Part shown: positions 38,337 through 46,416 of the stretch, piece after piece
How the letters are laid out: the number at the start of each line of letters is the position of its first letter
Numbering within the stretch: the first letter of the stretch is position 1
Origin: Oscillospiraceae bacterium
GTDB lineage: Bacteria; Bacillota; Clostridia; Oscillospirales; CAG-272
NCBI GenBank assembly: GCA_015064845.1
Contig: SVRL01000001.1
Location: 31,425 to 95,424, forward strand
Direction: 5' to 3'
DNA length: 64,000 bases
Made by a program: the position numbers and the translations under genes
The notes under the pieces: model-generated
The model's input: only the letters and a program-made list of their open reading frames with translations
Databases searched by the model: none
What the model was told of the DNA's origin: nothing

Positions 38337-38935
38337 AAAAGGGTTCCTTTCTTAAAATCATCAATCGAATTTTTAAGGAAAATCTGCTTTTGTAGTCGGG
38401 ATGCTCTTTCCACAGCTCGGAAAAAGCAAAGATTTCCTTTTTCGTGCTTTGAAAATAAAATATTAACTGTTTTTTAGAAGTAATGGTTTTAGTTTGTGTA
38501 GAAAAGTTGGAAAAGTCCCAAAAAGACAGCCGGCGCCAGGGTTTTCGCATTTTGTTTTCCGTGGTTTTGCAAGGGGGAAGACGTACGGAAAACTTTTTCG
38601 TTTTGTGGAAAAAAACTTGCGCGCGGGAAGCTTGTGGAAATTCTTGAAAAGATGCGATGTGGAAAAGGAAAAAATGTGCAAAAAAATGTGGAAACGAGAA
38701 ACGTGTGTGGGAAATCGGATCGAACGGGAAATCGTTGATGCGAAAATATGTAACGCAAATGCTGAGCAAATATCCCTCTTTTGAGAAAATGTTGAAAAGA
38801 TGCTGTTCTTTTCAACAGAGGAAAAAAATTGCTGTCACAAAGCGTTTTTGCTTTTTCCACCTGTTTTTCCACAAGCTGTGGAAAAACGAAACGAGACATA
38901 TCCACATATCGCCTTTTCTTTTCCGCGGACAGCCA
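38337..38935. other. Probable replication origin (oriC), dnaN-dnaA intergenic region
   Basis: This 599-bp gap carries many copies or near-copies of TTTTCCACA in both orientations: 38604-38612, 38658-38666, 38865-38873 and 38877-38885 are exact. Sites at 38633-38641, 38687-38695, 38853-38861, 38407-38414 and 38898-38906 (ATATCCACA) have one change. The exact pair at 38,865/38,877 is inverted. An AT-rich stretch at about 38,448-38,500 is a candidate unwinding element. Genes diverge from this area. No convincing gene lies in the gap. Confidence 0.8.
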
Positions 38936-40297
38936 TCATGCGAATTCGTTGCAGATGCTATTGATTTCATACTCAAAAGCGCTGTCGCCGGACATTTTGC
39001 TTTTGATGACATCAATGGAGGAAAGAATGGTCGTATGATCTCTTCCGAAAATTTTCGCGGTGTTCTGCAAGGAAAGGTTTGTCACGTTGCGAATGACGTA
39101 AATGGCGATGTGGCGCGCGAGCGCAATATCGGTCGTGCGTTTTTTGCCTTTGATATCTTCAATGCTGATGTTATAGCGTTTGGAGATATTTTCTATAATC
39201 TGTTCCGCAACGAGTGCGGGGGGAACGGTGCCCGAGATGACGCCGGAAAGAACGTTTCTGGCTGTATCTACGGTAATTCTCGTTCCGTTTACAAAGCTGT
39301 ATGCTCCGAGTTTTTTGATGACGCCTTCCAGCTGTCTGATGTTGCTTTTTACGTTTTCTCCGAGGAAATTCAGAACGTCATCGGAAAGATTTACGTTCAG
39401 AAGCTGCGCTTTTCGTTTCAAAATCGCAATGCGCAATTCTGTTTCCGGCGGTTGGATGTCTACGATCAATCCGCCTTCAAAACGGCTTTGAATTCGTTCT
39501 TCCAGGTGCTGGATATCCTTGGGAGGACGGTCGGATGTCAGAATCACTTGTTTTCCTGCGTCGTACAGGGAGTTGAAGGTGTGGAAAAACTCTTCCTGTG
39601 TGGAAACCTTGCCTGCGATGAATTGGATGTCGTCGATCAAAAGCATATCGGCATTGCGGTATTTTTCCTTGAATTTGGTCGTGGTCTTTTTTTCGATGGA
39701 GCGAACCAGCTCGTTTGTGAAGTCTTCACCTTTGATGAGGATGATATTGAAATGCGGACGGGTTCTTTTGACTTCGTTCGCGATTGCTTTCATAAGGTGC
39801 GTTTTTCCGAGTCCGCTTGGACCGTAAAGGAAAAGCGGATTATACTGTTCCGCGGGATTGTTTGCGACCGCGACGGATGCCGCGTGGGCAAGTTTGTTTG
39901 AACTTCCCACGATAAAGTTATCGAAAGTATAGTCCTTTTCGGAGACGAAAGCCGTGTCGTGCGTAGGTTCTTCGTCTTTTTCCTTAACCGGTTCGGGCTC
40001 TTTTTTTACGGCGGGCTTTTCCGCAAGCAGAGCGCTTTCCAATTTGAAGGTCGATTTCGCAAAAACTTTGACGTCAACGTGGAAATTCAGCGTTTGTTCA
40101 AAGATCGCGGCGATATCGGGCGCGTATTTTTTATTCAAAAGATCCACGAAGACTTCGCTTGTGGTTGTGATTAATGCCCGTTCGTCATCGAAATATTCCA
40201 GTTCAAAATTTTTGAACCAGAGCTCGATAACGGCTTCGGGATATTTTTTCAGTATTTCGTCGTAAACGATATTCCAGATGGCTTGATTGGAGTTCAA
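38936..40297 (-). CDS. dnaA: Chromosomal replication initiator protein DnaA
   Basis: The 453-residue initiator has domain I at about 1-80 (NSNQAIWNIVYDEILKKY), an acidic linker to about 115, and the AAA+ domain III with Walker A GPSGLGKTHL near 150 and Walker B MLLIDDIQFIAG near 210. Domain IV has the DNA-binding signature ARHIAIYVIRNVTNLSLQ and RDHTTILSSID near 430. I start at a TTG (40297) with AGAGGG 8 bases upstream, because it gives the family N-terminus; a second TTG at 40351 is also open. The promoter lies at 40,382-40,410 next to a DnaA-box-like GTGGAAAA, allowing autoregulation. Confidence 0.97.
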   Translation of the reverse strand: MNSNQAIWNIVYDEILKKYPEAVIELWFKNFELEYFDDERALITTTSEVFVDLLNKKYAPDIAAIFEQTLNFHVDVKVFAKSTFKLESALLAEKPAVKKEPEPVKEKDEEPTHDTAFVSEKDYTFDNFIVGSSNKLAHAASVAVANNPAEQYNPLFLYGPSGLGKTHLMKAIANEVKRTRPHFNIILIKGEDFTNELVRSIEKKTTTKFKEKYRNADMLLIDDIQFIAGKVSTQEEFFHTFNSLYDAGKQVILTSDRPPKDIQHLEERIQSRFEGGLIVDIQPPETELRIAILKRKAQLLNVNLSDDVLNFLGENVKSNIRQLEGVIKKLGAYSFVNGTRITVDTARNVLSGVISGTVPPALVAEQIIENISKRYNISIEDIKGKKRTTDIALARHIAIYVIRNVTNLSLQNTAKIFGRDHTTILSSIDVIKSKMSGDSAFEYEINSICNEFA

Positions 40298-40381
40298 AGT
40301 TTTATCCCTCTTTCCGTGTTTTGATTTTCGGCGCTTTCCGAAAAAGCGCAAAATAAGCCCTTTATATAATAATTATTATAT

Positions 40382-40410
40382 ATTATATCATAATAGTTAT
40401 TTTAAATCAA
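40382..40410 (-). promoter_or_regulatory. dnaA promoter
   Basis: Minus strand: -35 TTGATT (40405-40410), 17-bp spacer, -10 TATAAT (40382-40387). The leader of about 75 nt includes a hairpin of GCGCTTT and AAAAGCGC (40,331-40,350). A GTGGAAAA at 40,411-40,418 abuts the -35. Confidence 0.75.
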
Positions 40411-40480
40411 GTGGAAAAAACGAAGGTATTTCAGAGTTCTTCACACTTTTGAAAAAATATTTTGAAAAAATTCAAATAAT

Positions 40481-40504
40481 TGTGGAAATTATGTGGAAAT
40501 TATG
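40481..40504 (+). repeat. 12-bp tandem repeat of a DnaA-box-like sequence
   Basis: TGTGGAAATTA occurs twice in direct tandem with a 11-bp period (boxes at 40481-40489 and 40492-40500). With the boxes in the dnaA-dnaN gap it would make the origin bipartite, on both sides of dnaA. Confidence 0.6.
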
Positions 40505-40521
40505 ATAGACTATTTGCATAC

Positions 40522-40623
40522 CATAGGAATTTGCGTAAAAATGATCTTGCCGTTTTGTATTATTTGAATATAGGCAAAGTTCAGATAGGCAAGCAACCTC
40601 CGGTGGGCGTTGCCCACTTTTTT
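40522..40623 (+). ncRNA. ~100-nt structured repeat element, copy B
   Basis: Layout as in copy A: opening CATAGGAATTTGCG, internal helix CTTGCC with GGCAAG, then GTGGGC-GTT-GCCCAC and a run of six T. It stands 4 bp before copy C in the same direction, upstream of ymdB. Confidence 0.7.
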
Positions 40624-40627
40624 ATGC

Positions 40628-40726
40628 TATAGGAAATTGCGCAATTTAAACCTCGCCGTTTGTATCATATGAACACAAGATGATTGTCGGTAGGCGAGCA
40701 ACTTCCGGTGGGCGTTGCCCACTTTT
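40628..40726 (+). ncRNA. ~100-nt structured repeat element, copy C (compensatory change)
   Basis: Opening TATAGGAAATTGCGC; internal helix CTCGCC with GGCGAG, where the other two copies have CTTGCC with GGCAAG. The paired change supports a conserved RNA fold. An outer helix GGAAaTTGC with GCAAcTTCC is also possible. The end hairpin is GTGGGC-GTT-GCCCAC plus TTTT. It ends about 44 bp before the ymdB start. Confidence 0.7.
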
Positions 40727-40769
40727 CATAAGAAATCAAAAATCATTCATAAGAAAGAACGGATCAAAC

Positions 40770-41540
40770 ATGAAAATTTTAATTTTGGGCGATGTCAGCC
40801 GTGCTTCCTCCTGTAAATACGTATGCGAACGCCTTTGGCGTTACCGAAAAGAGCATGGGATTGATTTTGCCGTTGTGAATGGGGAAAACTGTGCAGAAAG
40901 CAACGGGATTGATAAAAATTCGGCAAATATGCTTTTTTCCGCAGGTGCGGACGTCATCACAACGGGGAACCACGCCTTTAAGCGTTATGAAGCAAAAACG
41001 CTTTTTGAAGAAGAAAAAATGCTGTTGCGCCCTGCTAATTATCCGGATATTGTTCCGGGAGAAGGGGCTGTTTTGACAGATGCTGCGGGCATGTCCATTC
41101 TTGTGATCAATCTTTTGGGGATCGTTATGATGGAGCCCTTGGAAAACCCGTTTTTTGCGGCGGATAAAATTCTGGCTCGTTATCGGGGGAAATATGATAT
41201 TTCCATTTTGGATTTTCATGCCGAAGCAACATCGGAAAAGCAAGCGCTTGCTTTCTATCTCGACGGTAGAGTGACAGCAGTTTACGGCACGCATACACAT
41301 GTGCCTACGGCAGACGAATGCATTTTGCCGAAAGGTACTGCATACATCACGGATATCGGTATGTGCGGACCGGAGTTCAGTGTTCTGGGAATCAAGCCGG
41401 AATGTATCATTGAAAAAATGACAACGGGGCTTCCCGTCAAATTCATCCCTTCGGCCAATCCCGTTGTTGCGCACGGTATCGAACTGGAAATCGACCGTAA
41501 AACAAAAAAAGCGGTCTCTATTCGGAGGGTTATGTTTTGA
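40770..41540 (+). CDS. ymdB: YmdB-family metallophosphoesterase
   Basis: The 256-residue cytoplasmic phosphoesterase of the YmdB/TIGR00282 family has MKILILGDV at the start, FAVVNGENCAESNGI near 35, VITTGNHAFKR near 65, LLRPANYP near 88, LDFHAEATSEKQAL near 150 and VYGTHTHVPTAD near 180; these are the metal-ligand motifs. The Bacillus homologue is a cyclic-nucleotide phosphodiesterase that shapes biofilm and motility decisions. The start at 40770 follows AAGAAAG. Usually the gene lies behind rny; here it lies behind two tandem structured repeats and is followed, 1 bp after its stop codon, by an acetyltransferase gene. Confidence 0.92.
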   Translation: MKILILGDVSRASSCKYVCERLWRYRKEHGIDFAVVNGENCAESNGIDKNSANMLFSAGADVITTGNHAFKRYEAKTLFEEEKMLLRPANYPDIVPGEGAVLTDAAGMSILVINLLGIVMMEPLENPFFAADKILARYRGKYDISILDFHAEATSEKQALAFYLDGRVTAVYGTHTHVPTADECILPKGTAYITDIGMCGPEFSVLGIKPECIIEKMTTGLPVKFIPSANPVVAHGIELEIDRKTKKAVSIRRVMF

Positions 41541-41541
41541 A

Positions 41542-42111
41542 ATGACGGAAAATATTGAAATACGAATGGCAAGTCCGGACGATGCGAAGGCATTGCTTGA
41601 AATTTATGCGCCGTATATTTTACAAACGGGAATTACGTTTGAATATGAGGTTCCGAGCGAGGCGGTTTTTCGGAAACGGATCGAAACCGTGCTTGAAAAA
41701 TATCCGTATCTCGTCGCCGTTGAGGAAGGGAAGCCCGTCGGTTACGCTTATGCGAAAGAGTTGGGTGAGAGAGCCGCTTTTTCCCGTTCCGTTGAAACGG
41801 TTATTTACCTTGGAAAAAATCGGAGAGGAAAAGGATTGGGTAGACTTCTTTACGGCGAATTGGAGCGCATATTGCGGCTCCAGAACGTTACAAATCTCTA
41901 TGCCGCCGTTTCTTACCGGGAAAAGGAAGATGAAACCATTACGCACGCAAGTCCGCGATTCCATTTGTCGATGGGATATCAAAAGGCGGCGCATTTCAGC
42001 AAATGCGGTTATAAATTCGGCAGATGGTACGATATCGTCTGGTATGAAAAACATATTGCCGAACACGGAGAAGATCCGGCGGAATTTCTCCCCGTTGGGG
42101 TTCTTTTTTGA
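41542..42111 (+). CDS. GNAT-family N-acetyltransferase (phosphinothricin acetyltransferase-like)
   Basis: The 189-residue protein is of the MnaT/phosphinothricin-acetyltransferase branch of GNAT. The N-terminal IRMASPDDAKALLEIYAPYI is typical. The acetyl-CoA loop lies in YLGKNRRGKGLGRLLYGEL near residue 95, and the C-terminal half has RFHLSMGYQKAAHFSKCGYKFGRWYDIVWYEK near 140. Members acetylate amino groups of methionine derivatives or small toxic amines. The ATG is 1 bp after the ymdB stop codon with GGAGGG 12 bases upstream, so the two are co-transcribed, probably with ahcY. Confidence 0.9.
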   Translation: MTENIEIRMASPDDAKALLEIYAPYILQTGITFEYEVPSEAVFRKRIETVLEKYPYLVAVEEGKPVGYAYAKELGERAAFSRSVETVIYLGKNRRGKGLGRLLYGELERILRLQNVTNLYAAVSYREKEDETITHASPRFHLSMGYQKAAHFSKCGYKFGRWYDIVWYEKHIAEHGEDPAEFLPVGVLF

Positions 42112-42161
42112 GAACTGAACGAAATTATAACGAAAAACAAAGAAAAAGAGGAATATTGAAA

Positions 42162-43394
42162 ATGAGCATAATTCAGGATGAGAATCTTGCAAAAAGCGGT
42201 CACGAAAAGATCAATTGGGTAAAAAGTTATATGCCCGTGCTTTCCGCGATCGAAAAAGAATTTGAAAAAACGAAACCCTTTGCGGGAAAAAAGATTGCAA
42301 TGTCCATTCATTTGGAAGCGAAGACCGCATATCTCGCAACGGTTCTGAAGGCGGGCGGCGCCGACGTTTATTCCACGGGCTGCAATCCGCTTTCTACGCA
42401 GGATGATGTGGCTGCGGCTCTTTGCGATTACGGCGTTAACGTATTTGCAATCCACGGCGCAGATGAAAAGACGTATACGGAACATTTGAAGGCTGCGCTT
42501 TCCTGCCACCCCGACGTTATGATTGACGACGGAGGAGATTTTATTGAGTTGCTTCACGGAGATTGCAGAGAATTCGGGGATCACCTGATCGGAGGATGTG
42601 AAGAAACGACGACGGGGATTCACAGACTTCGCATCCGTGAAGCGAAAGGTATGTTGGATTACACCATGATTGATATCAACGATGCGGACTGCAAGCATTT
42701 GTTTGATAACCGCTACGGTACGGGACAATCCACGTTGGATGCGATCATGCACACTACCAATCTTGTGATTGCGGGAAAGAAAGCCGTTGTTGCCGGATAC
42801 GGTTGGTGCGGAAAAGGAATTGCACGCCGTTTGGCAGGCATGGGTGCCGTTGTTTTCGTAACGGAAGTCAATCCCGTTCGTGCGTTGGAGGCGGTTATGG
42901 ACGGTTTTACCGTGCTTCCCATGGATGAAGCTGCTTCCATCGGAGATCTCTTTATTACGGTTACGGGTTGCAAGGATGTTATTGTCGGAAAACATTTTGA
43001 AAAAATGAAAGACGGTGTATTGCTTGCAAATGCAGGCCATTTCAATGTGGAAATCAATAAAGACGAACTTTTGGAGCAAGCGGTTTCTTGTGAACAAAGA
43101 AAACCGGGTATTGAAGGCTTCACAATGAAAGACGGAAGAATACTGAATCTCCTTGCCGACGGAAGACTCGTCAATCTTGCCGCTGGAAACGGACATCCTG
43201 CGGAAATCATGGATATGAGCTTCGCTTTGCAAGCGAAATGTCTGGAATATCTTGTGAAGAATCCGGGGCTTGCACATAAGCTTTATGCTGTTCCCGTTGA
43301 AACAGATATGACCGTTGCCGAGATGAAACTTTCCAAGACTTCGGTTTCTATTGACAAATTGACCGATGAACAAAAGGAATATCTTGGCATCTAA
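42162..43394 (+). CDS. ahcY: Adenosylhomocysteinase
   Basis: The 410-residue enzyme splits S-adenosylhomocysteine into adenosine and homocysteine, recycling the product of methyltransferases. Substrate-site segments are SIHLEAKTAYLATVLKAGGA near residue 48, DVMIDDGGDFIELLH near 125, EETTTGIHRLR near 150 and the NAD-binding Rossmann loop VVAGYGWCGKGIARRLAGMGA near 210. The active-site asparagine region is ANAGHFNVEI near 290, and the C-terminal part has NLAAGNGHPAEIMDMSFALQA. The length is that of the short bacterial form. AAAGAGGA precedes the ATG. It is the third gene of the ymdB-acetyltransferase-ahcY unit. Confidence 0.96.
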   Translation: MSIIQDENLAKSGHEKINWVKSYMPVLSAIEKEFEKTKPFAGKKIAMSIHLEAKTAYLATVLKAGGADVYSTGCNPLSTQDDVAAALCDYGVNVFAIHGADEKTYTEHLKAALSCHPDVMIDDGGDFIELLHGDCREFGDHLIGGCEETTTGIHRLRIREAKGMLDYTMIDINDADCKHLFDNRYGTGQSTLDAIMHTTNLVIAGKKAVVAGYGWCGKGIARRLAGMGAVVFVTEVNPVRALEAVMDGFTVLPMDEAASIGDLFITVTGCKDVIVGKHFEKMKDGVLLANAGHFNVEINKDELLEQAVSCEQRKPGIEGFTMKDGRILNLLADGRLVNLAAGNGHPAEIMDMSFALQAKCLEYLVKNPGLAHKLYAVPVETDMTVAEMKLSKTSVSIDKLTDEQKEYLGI

Positions 43395-43500
43395 CGCATT
43401 GAATATTGTTCAAAACAAAAAAACAGAATCTTCTTTTTGGTTGGAATGACACTTTTCTTGCAAAAAGAAGGTTTGTTTTTGTGAAAAATGAAAACCGCTC

Positions 43501-43529
43501 TTGCATTGGAAGGAAATTTATGTTATAAT
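43501..43529 (+). promoter_or_regulatory. Promoter of the rhamnosidase gene
   Basis: TTGCAT (43501-43506), 17-bp spacer, TATAAT (43524-43529), about 100 bp before the start codon. No catabolite-repression site was obvious to me. Confidence 0.75.
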
Positions 43530-43634
43530 ATAAAGCAATGACCAAGGGTTCGGTCTTTTCCGAATCTTTCCGTGAAAAATAAAATAAATAAAGATGGAAA
43601 CGACAGCGAGCGTTTCTGTCGGAACGGAGATATT

Positions 43635-46259
43635 ATGGCTGAATTTAAAGTATACGGCAGTACCGTTAACTATTTAAAAAATCCTTGCGGTATTGACGAA
43701 AATCCCTCGTTTTCCTATAAGCTTTCCAGCAGTGAAAGAGGTGGCGCGCAAAAGAGCCGCCGCATTTGCGTAAAGGAAGCGTTGACAGGCGATACGGTTT
43801 GGGATAGCGGTGTTGTTGAAACGAAGGAACAGCTTTTTGTTTCTTACGCAGGCGAAAAACTCAAGCCCATTACAAAGTATGAATTTACCGTAGAAGTTGC
43901 TTCGGAATCGGGAGAGACTTCTTCGACTGTGGGAAGCTTTGTTACGGGTAAGTTGAATTCCAAATGGACGGGTAAATGGATCAATGCAAAACCCGTACGC
44001 CGTTACCCCGACGCGGAAGCTGCGCAATACCTCAGAAACACCTTTGACGTGAAAGAAGAAGTCAGCGCCGCTTATCTTGCAATCTGCGGTCTCGGTTATT
44101 TTGAAAGCTATATCAACGGCGCGAAAACAGGCGATGATATGCTTTCTCCTGCGTTTACCAGATACGATGCGGAATCCATGTACCTCGTTTATGACGTAAA
44201 GGATCTTTTGAAAACAGGTAAGAACGCAATCGGCGTTGCGCTCGGTAACGGTTGGTATAACTGCTTTACGCAGGACAACTGGAATACCCCCGCGGCAAGC
44301 TGGAGACATTTCCCGAAACTCATCTGCGAATTACACATCACTTATGCAGACGGCACCAAGCAGATCATGGCTTCCGATCCCAACGTTTGGAAATCTTCCA
44401 AAGGTCCCATTACCTTCAACAGCATCCGCAACGGTGAGTATTACGATGCGCGTCTTGAACTTGGCGCATGGACGGAAGCGGATTACGATGACAGCGAATG
44501 GGTTGGCACGAAGATTATGAAGAGCCCCGGCGGTAAATTGATCGCCATGGAATTTGAACCCATCCGCGTACGTAAAACTTTCACGGCAAGAAAAATGTGG
44601 AAGAGCAAGAACGGTTATGTTTTCGATATCGGTCAGAACCAGGCAGGTGTCGGCAGATTCAAAGTAAGGGGCGCTGCGGGAACGGAAATCACGTTCCGTT
44701 ATTCCGACGTGCTCAACGCGGAAGAAGAAATCGATACGGGCGCGATTGGTTGCTTCGTGAAGAGCGGTTTGTTCCAAACGGATAAATATATCAAGAAGAG
44801 CGATGAAGAAGAAGTTTGGAATCCGATCTTTACATATCACGGTTTCCAGTATGTTGAGATTTCCGGCATTGATTACGAACCCGTTCTTTCCGACGTTACA
44901 GCTTTAACGCTTTGCACTGACGTTGCCGATATCGGTACGTTCTCCTGCTCCGATAAATTGCTTGACCGCGTTCAGCACCTTTGCCGTTGGTCAACGATTT
45001 CCAATATGCATTCCATTCCCACAGACTGTCCTCACAGAGAAAAGAACGGCTGGACAGGTGACGTTTCTCTCTCCTCCGAGCAGATGCTCACCAACTTTGG
45101 TTCCCGTGCATTCCTTGCAAAATGGAGTCAAGATATGAGAACTTCTCAGCGTCCCGCAGGACAGATTCCTTGCGTTGTTCCGTCCACGGGCTGGGGTTAT
45201 TACGGTTTGATGGGTCCCGACTGGTCGAGTGCTCTCATTAACGTTCCTTATAACATTTATCTCTATAACGGTGACCTTTCCATCCTTCGCAAAAACTACG
45301 ACGCAATCAAGCGCAATTGCGATTTTATGGAAACCATGTCCACCGATTATACGCTTGATTACGGTACGGGCGACTGGTGTCCTCCTTTCGAAGGTCCCGC
45401 AATCGGTAAGAATATGGGTAATTACAAATGCCCGACCGAAGTTTCCGATACCGGTTTCTTCTATAATGCTGCAAATATCGTTGTAAAAATGGCGAGAATG
45501 TTCGGTGAAAAAGAAGATGAGATCTATTACAGCGAAATGGCTGAAAAGATCAAAGCGGTGTTCCGTGAAAAATTCTTTGATAAAGAAACGTATACCGTTA
45601 TGGGAGATTGCCAGACTGCAACCGCAACCATGCTGTATTTCAATCTTTGTGAAGAAGACGAAAGAGAACCTCTCCTTCGCCGTTTGATTCAGCAGATTGA
45701 AGAACAGGATTGGCACCTTGATTTCGGCGTTCTCGGTAATAAATTCGTTATGCATACGCTCGGTTCCATGGGCGAAGGCAACGTAGGCCACAGAATGCTT
45801 GCACAGAGAACGTTCCCCGGATGCCAGAGATGGATCGACCTCGGCGCAACCACGCTTTGGGAATGCTGGAACGGCGGCGGTTCTCATAACCACCATATGT
45901 TCTCCGATATTTCTTCTTTCCTCTATAAATACGTCGGCGGTATTTCTCCCGATGAAAAGGAACCCGGATTTGCACATACGATTCTCCGTCCTGCTATCGA
46001 CAGCGGTATGGAAAGCGCAACGGCGGTTCACGAATCCATGTACGGTGAGGTTCGCTGTGATTGGTCCAACCGTGAAGGTCAGGTTTCCATTCATATCAAA
46101 GTTCCTTTCGGCTGTCATGCAACCCTGTATCTGCCGAAGAAATATCTGGACATTCTGAAAGAAAACGAAAATTCCGTTTCCATGATTGGCGCGGTTACCG
46201 AAAGCGATAAAGAATTTGGTGTGGAATTGATTTCCGGCGAATATACATTTACCGCTTGA
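43635..46259 (+). CDS. Alpha-L-rhamnosidase (glycoside hydrolase family 78)
   Basis: The 874-residue enzyme has the GH78 layout: N-terminal strand-rich domains (SYKLSSSERGGAQKSRRICV near 30; YLRNTFDVKEEVSAAYLAICGLGYFESYINGAK near 140) and a concanavalin-like domain to about 430. An alpha/alpha barrel has the catalytic-region motif DCPHREKNGWTGDVSLSSEQ near 480, DWCPPFEGPAIG near 600 and TTLWECWNGGGSHNHHMFSD near 745. It removes terminal rhamnose from plant or microbial glycans. No signal peptide is seen, so it probably works on imported oligosaccharides. I start at 43635, with GGAG 8 bases upstream; a GTG at 43572 lacks a ribosome binding site. Confidence 0.92.
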   Translation: MAEFKVYGSTVNYLKNPCGIDENPSFSYKLSSSERGGAQKSRRICVKEALTGDTVWDSGVVETKEQLFVSYAGEKLKPITKYEFTVEVASESGETSSTVGSFVTGKLNSKWTGKWINAKPVRRYPDAEAAQYLRNTFDVKEEVSAAYLAICGLGYFESYINGAKTGDDMLSPAFTRYDAESMYLVYDVKDLLKTGKNAIGVALGNGWYNCFTQDNWNTPAASWRHFPKLICELHITYADGTKQIMASDPNVWKSSKGPITFNSIRNGEYYDARLELGAWTEADYDDSEWVGTKIMKSPGGKLIAMEFEPIRVRKTFTARKMWKSKNGYVFDIGQNQAGVGRFKVRGAAGTEITFRYSDVLNAEEEIDTGAIGCFVKSGLFQTDKYIKKSDEEEVWNPIFTYHGFQYVEISGIDYEPVLSDVTALTLCTDVADIGTFSCSDKLLDRVQHLCRWSTISNMHSIPTDCPHREKNGWTGDVSLSSEQMLTNFGSRAFLAKWSQDMRTSQRPAGQIPCVVPSTGWGYYGLMGPDWSSALINVPYNIYLYNGDLSILRKNYDAIKRNCDFMETMSTDYTLDYGTGDWCPPFEGPAIGKNMGNYKCPTEVSDTGFFYNAANIVVKMARMFGEKEDEIYYSEMAEKIKAVFREKFFDKETYTVMGDCQTATATMLYFNLCEEDEREPLLRRLIQQIEEQDWHLDFGVLGNKFVMHTLGSMGEGNVGHRMLAQRTFPGCQRWIDLGATTLWECWNGGGSHNHHMFSDISSFLYKYVGGISPDEKEPGFAHTILRPAIDSGMESATAVHESMYGEVRCDWSNREGQVSIHIKVPFGCHATLYLPKKYLDILKENENSVSMIGAVTESDKEFGVELISGEYTFTA

Positions 46260-46322
46260 TTCGGAGTCGTTTGATTCAGACGTAAAATTTTCGTGCTACC
46301 GTCAGCACACGGAAAAAATATA

Positions 46323-46355
46323 AAACGGCGGAATTTTGGTTCCGCCGTTTCGTTT
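46323..46355 (+). terminator. Terminator of the rhamnosidase gene
   Basis: AAACGGCGGAA and TTCCGCCGTTT form a perfect 11-bp stem with a 6-nt loop, followed by CGTTTT. It lies 63 bp past the stop codon. Confidence 0.85.
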
Positions 46356-46416
46356 TGGCGGCGAATCGTTTTCGCCGTAAAAAAATAAAAAAGATCGGTG
46401 AAAGGAATTCGGTCTT

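Noticed and set aside
38245..38905. Open frames of 138-174 codons across the dnaA-dnaN gap
   Set aside because: They are made of repeated TTTTCCACA-type sequence and AT runs, overlap dnaN and have no ribosome binding site; the stretch is better read as oriC.
40360..40410. AT-rich run upstream of dnaA as the DNA-unwinding element
   Set aside because: It is explained by a good dnaA promoter (TTGATT, 17 bp, TATAAT). An unwinding role is not excluded, but the AT stretch in the dnaA-dnaN gap is a better candidate.
42112..42161. A SAH or SAM riboswitch before ahcY
   Set aside because: Only about 50 bp separate ahcY from the preceding gene, with no hairpin or terminator; too short for a known riboswitch class.
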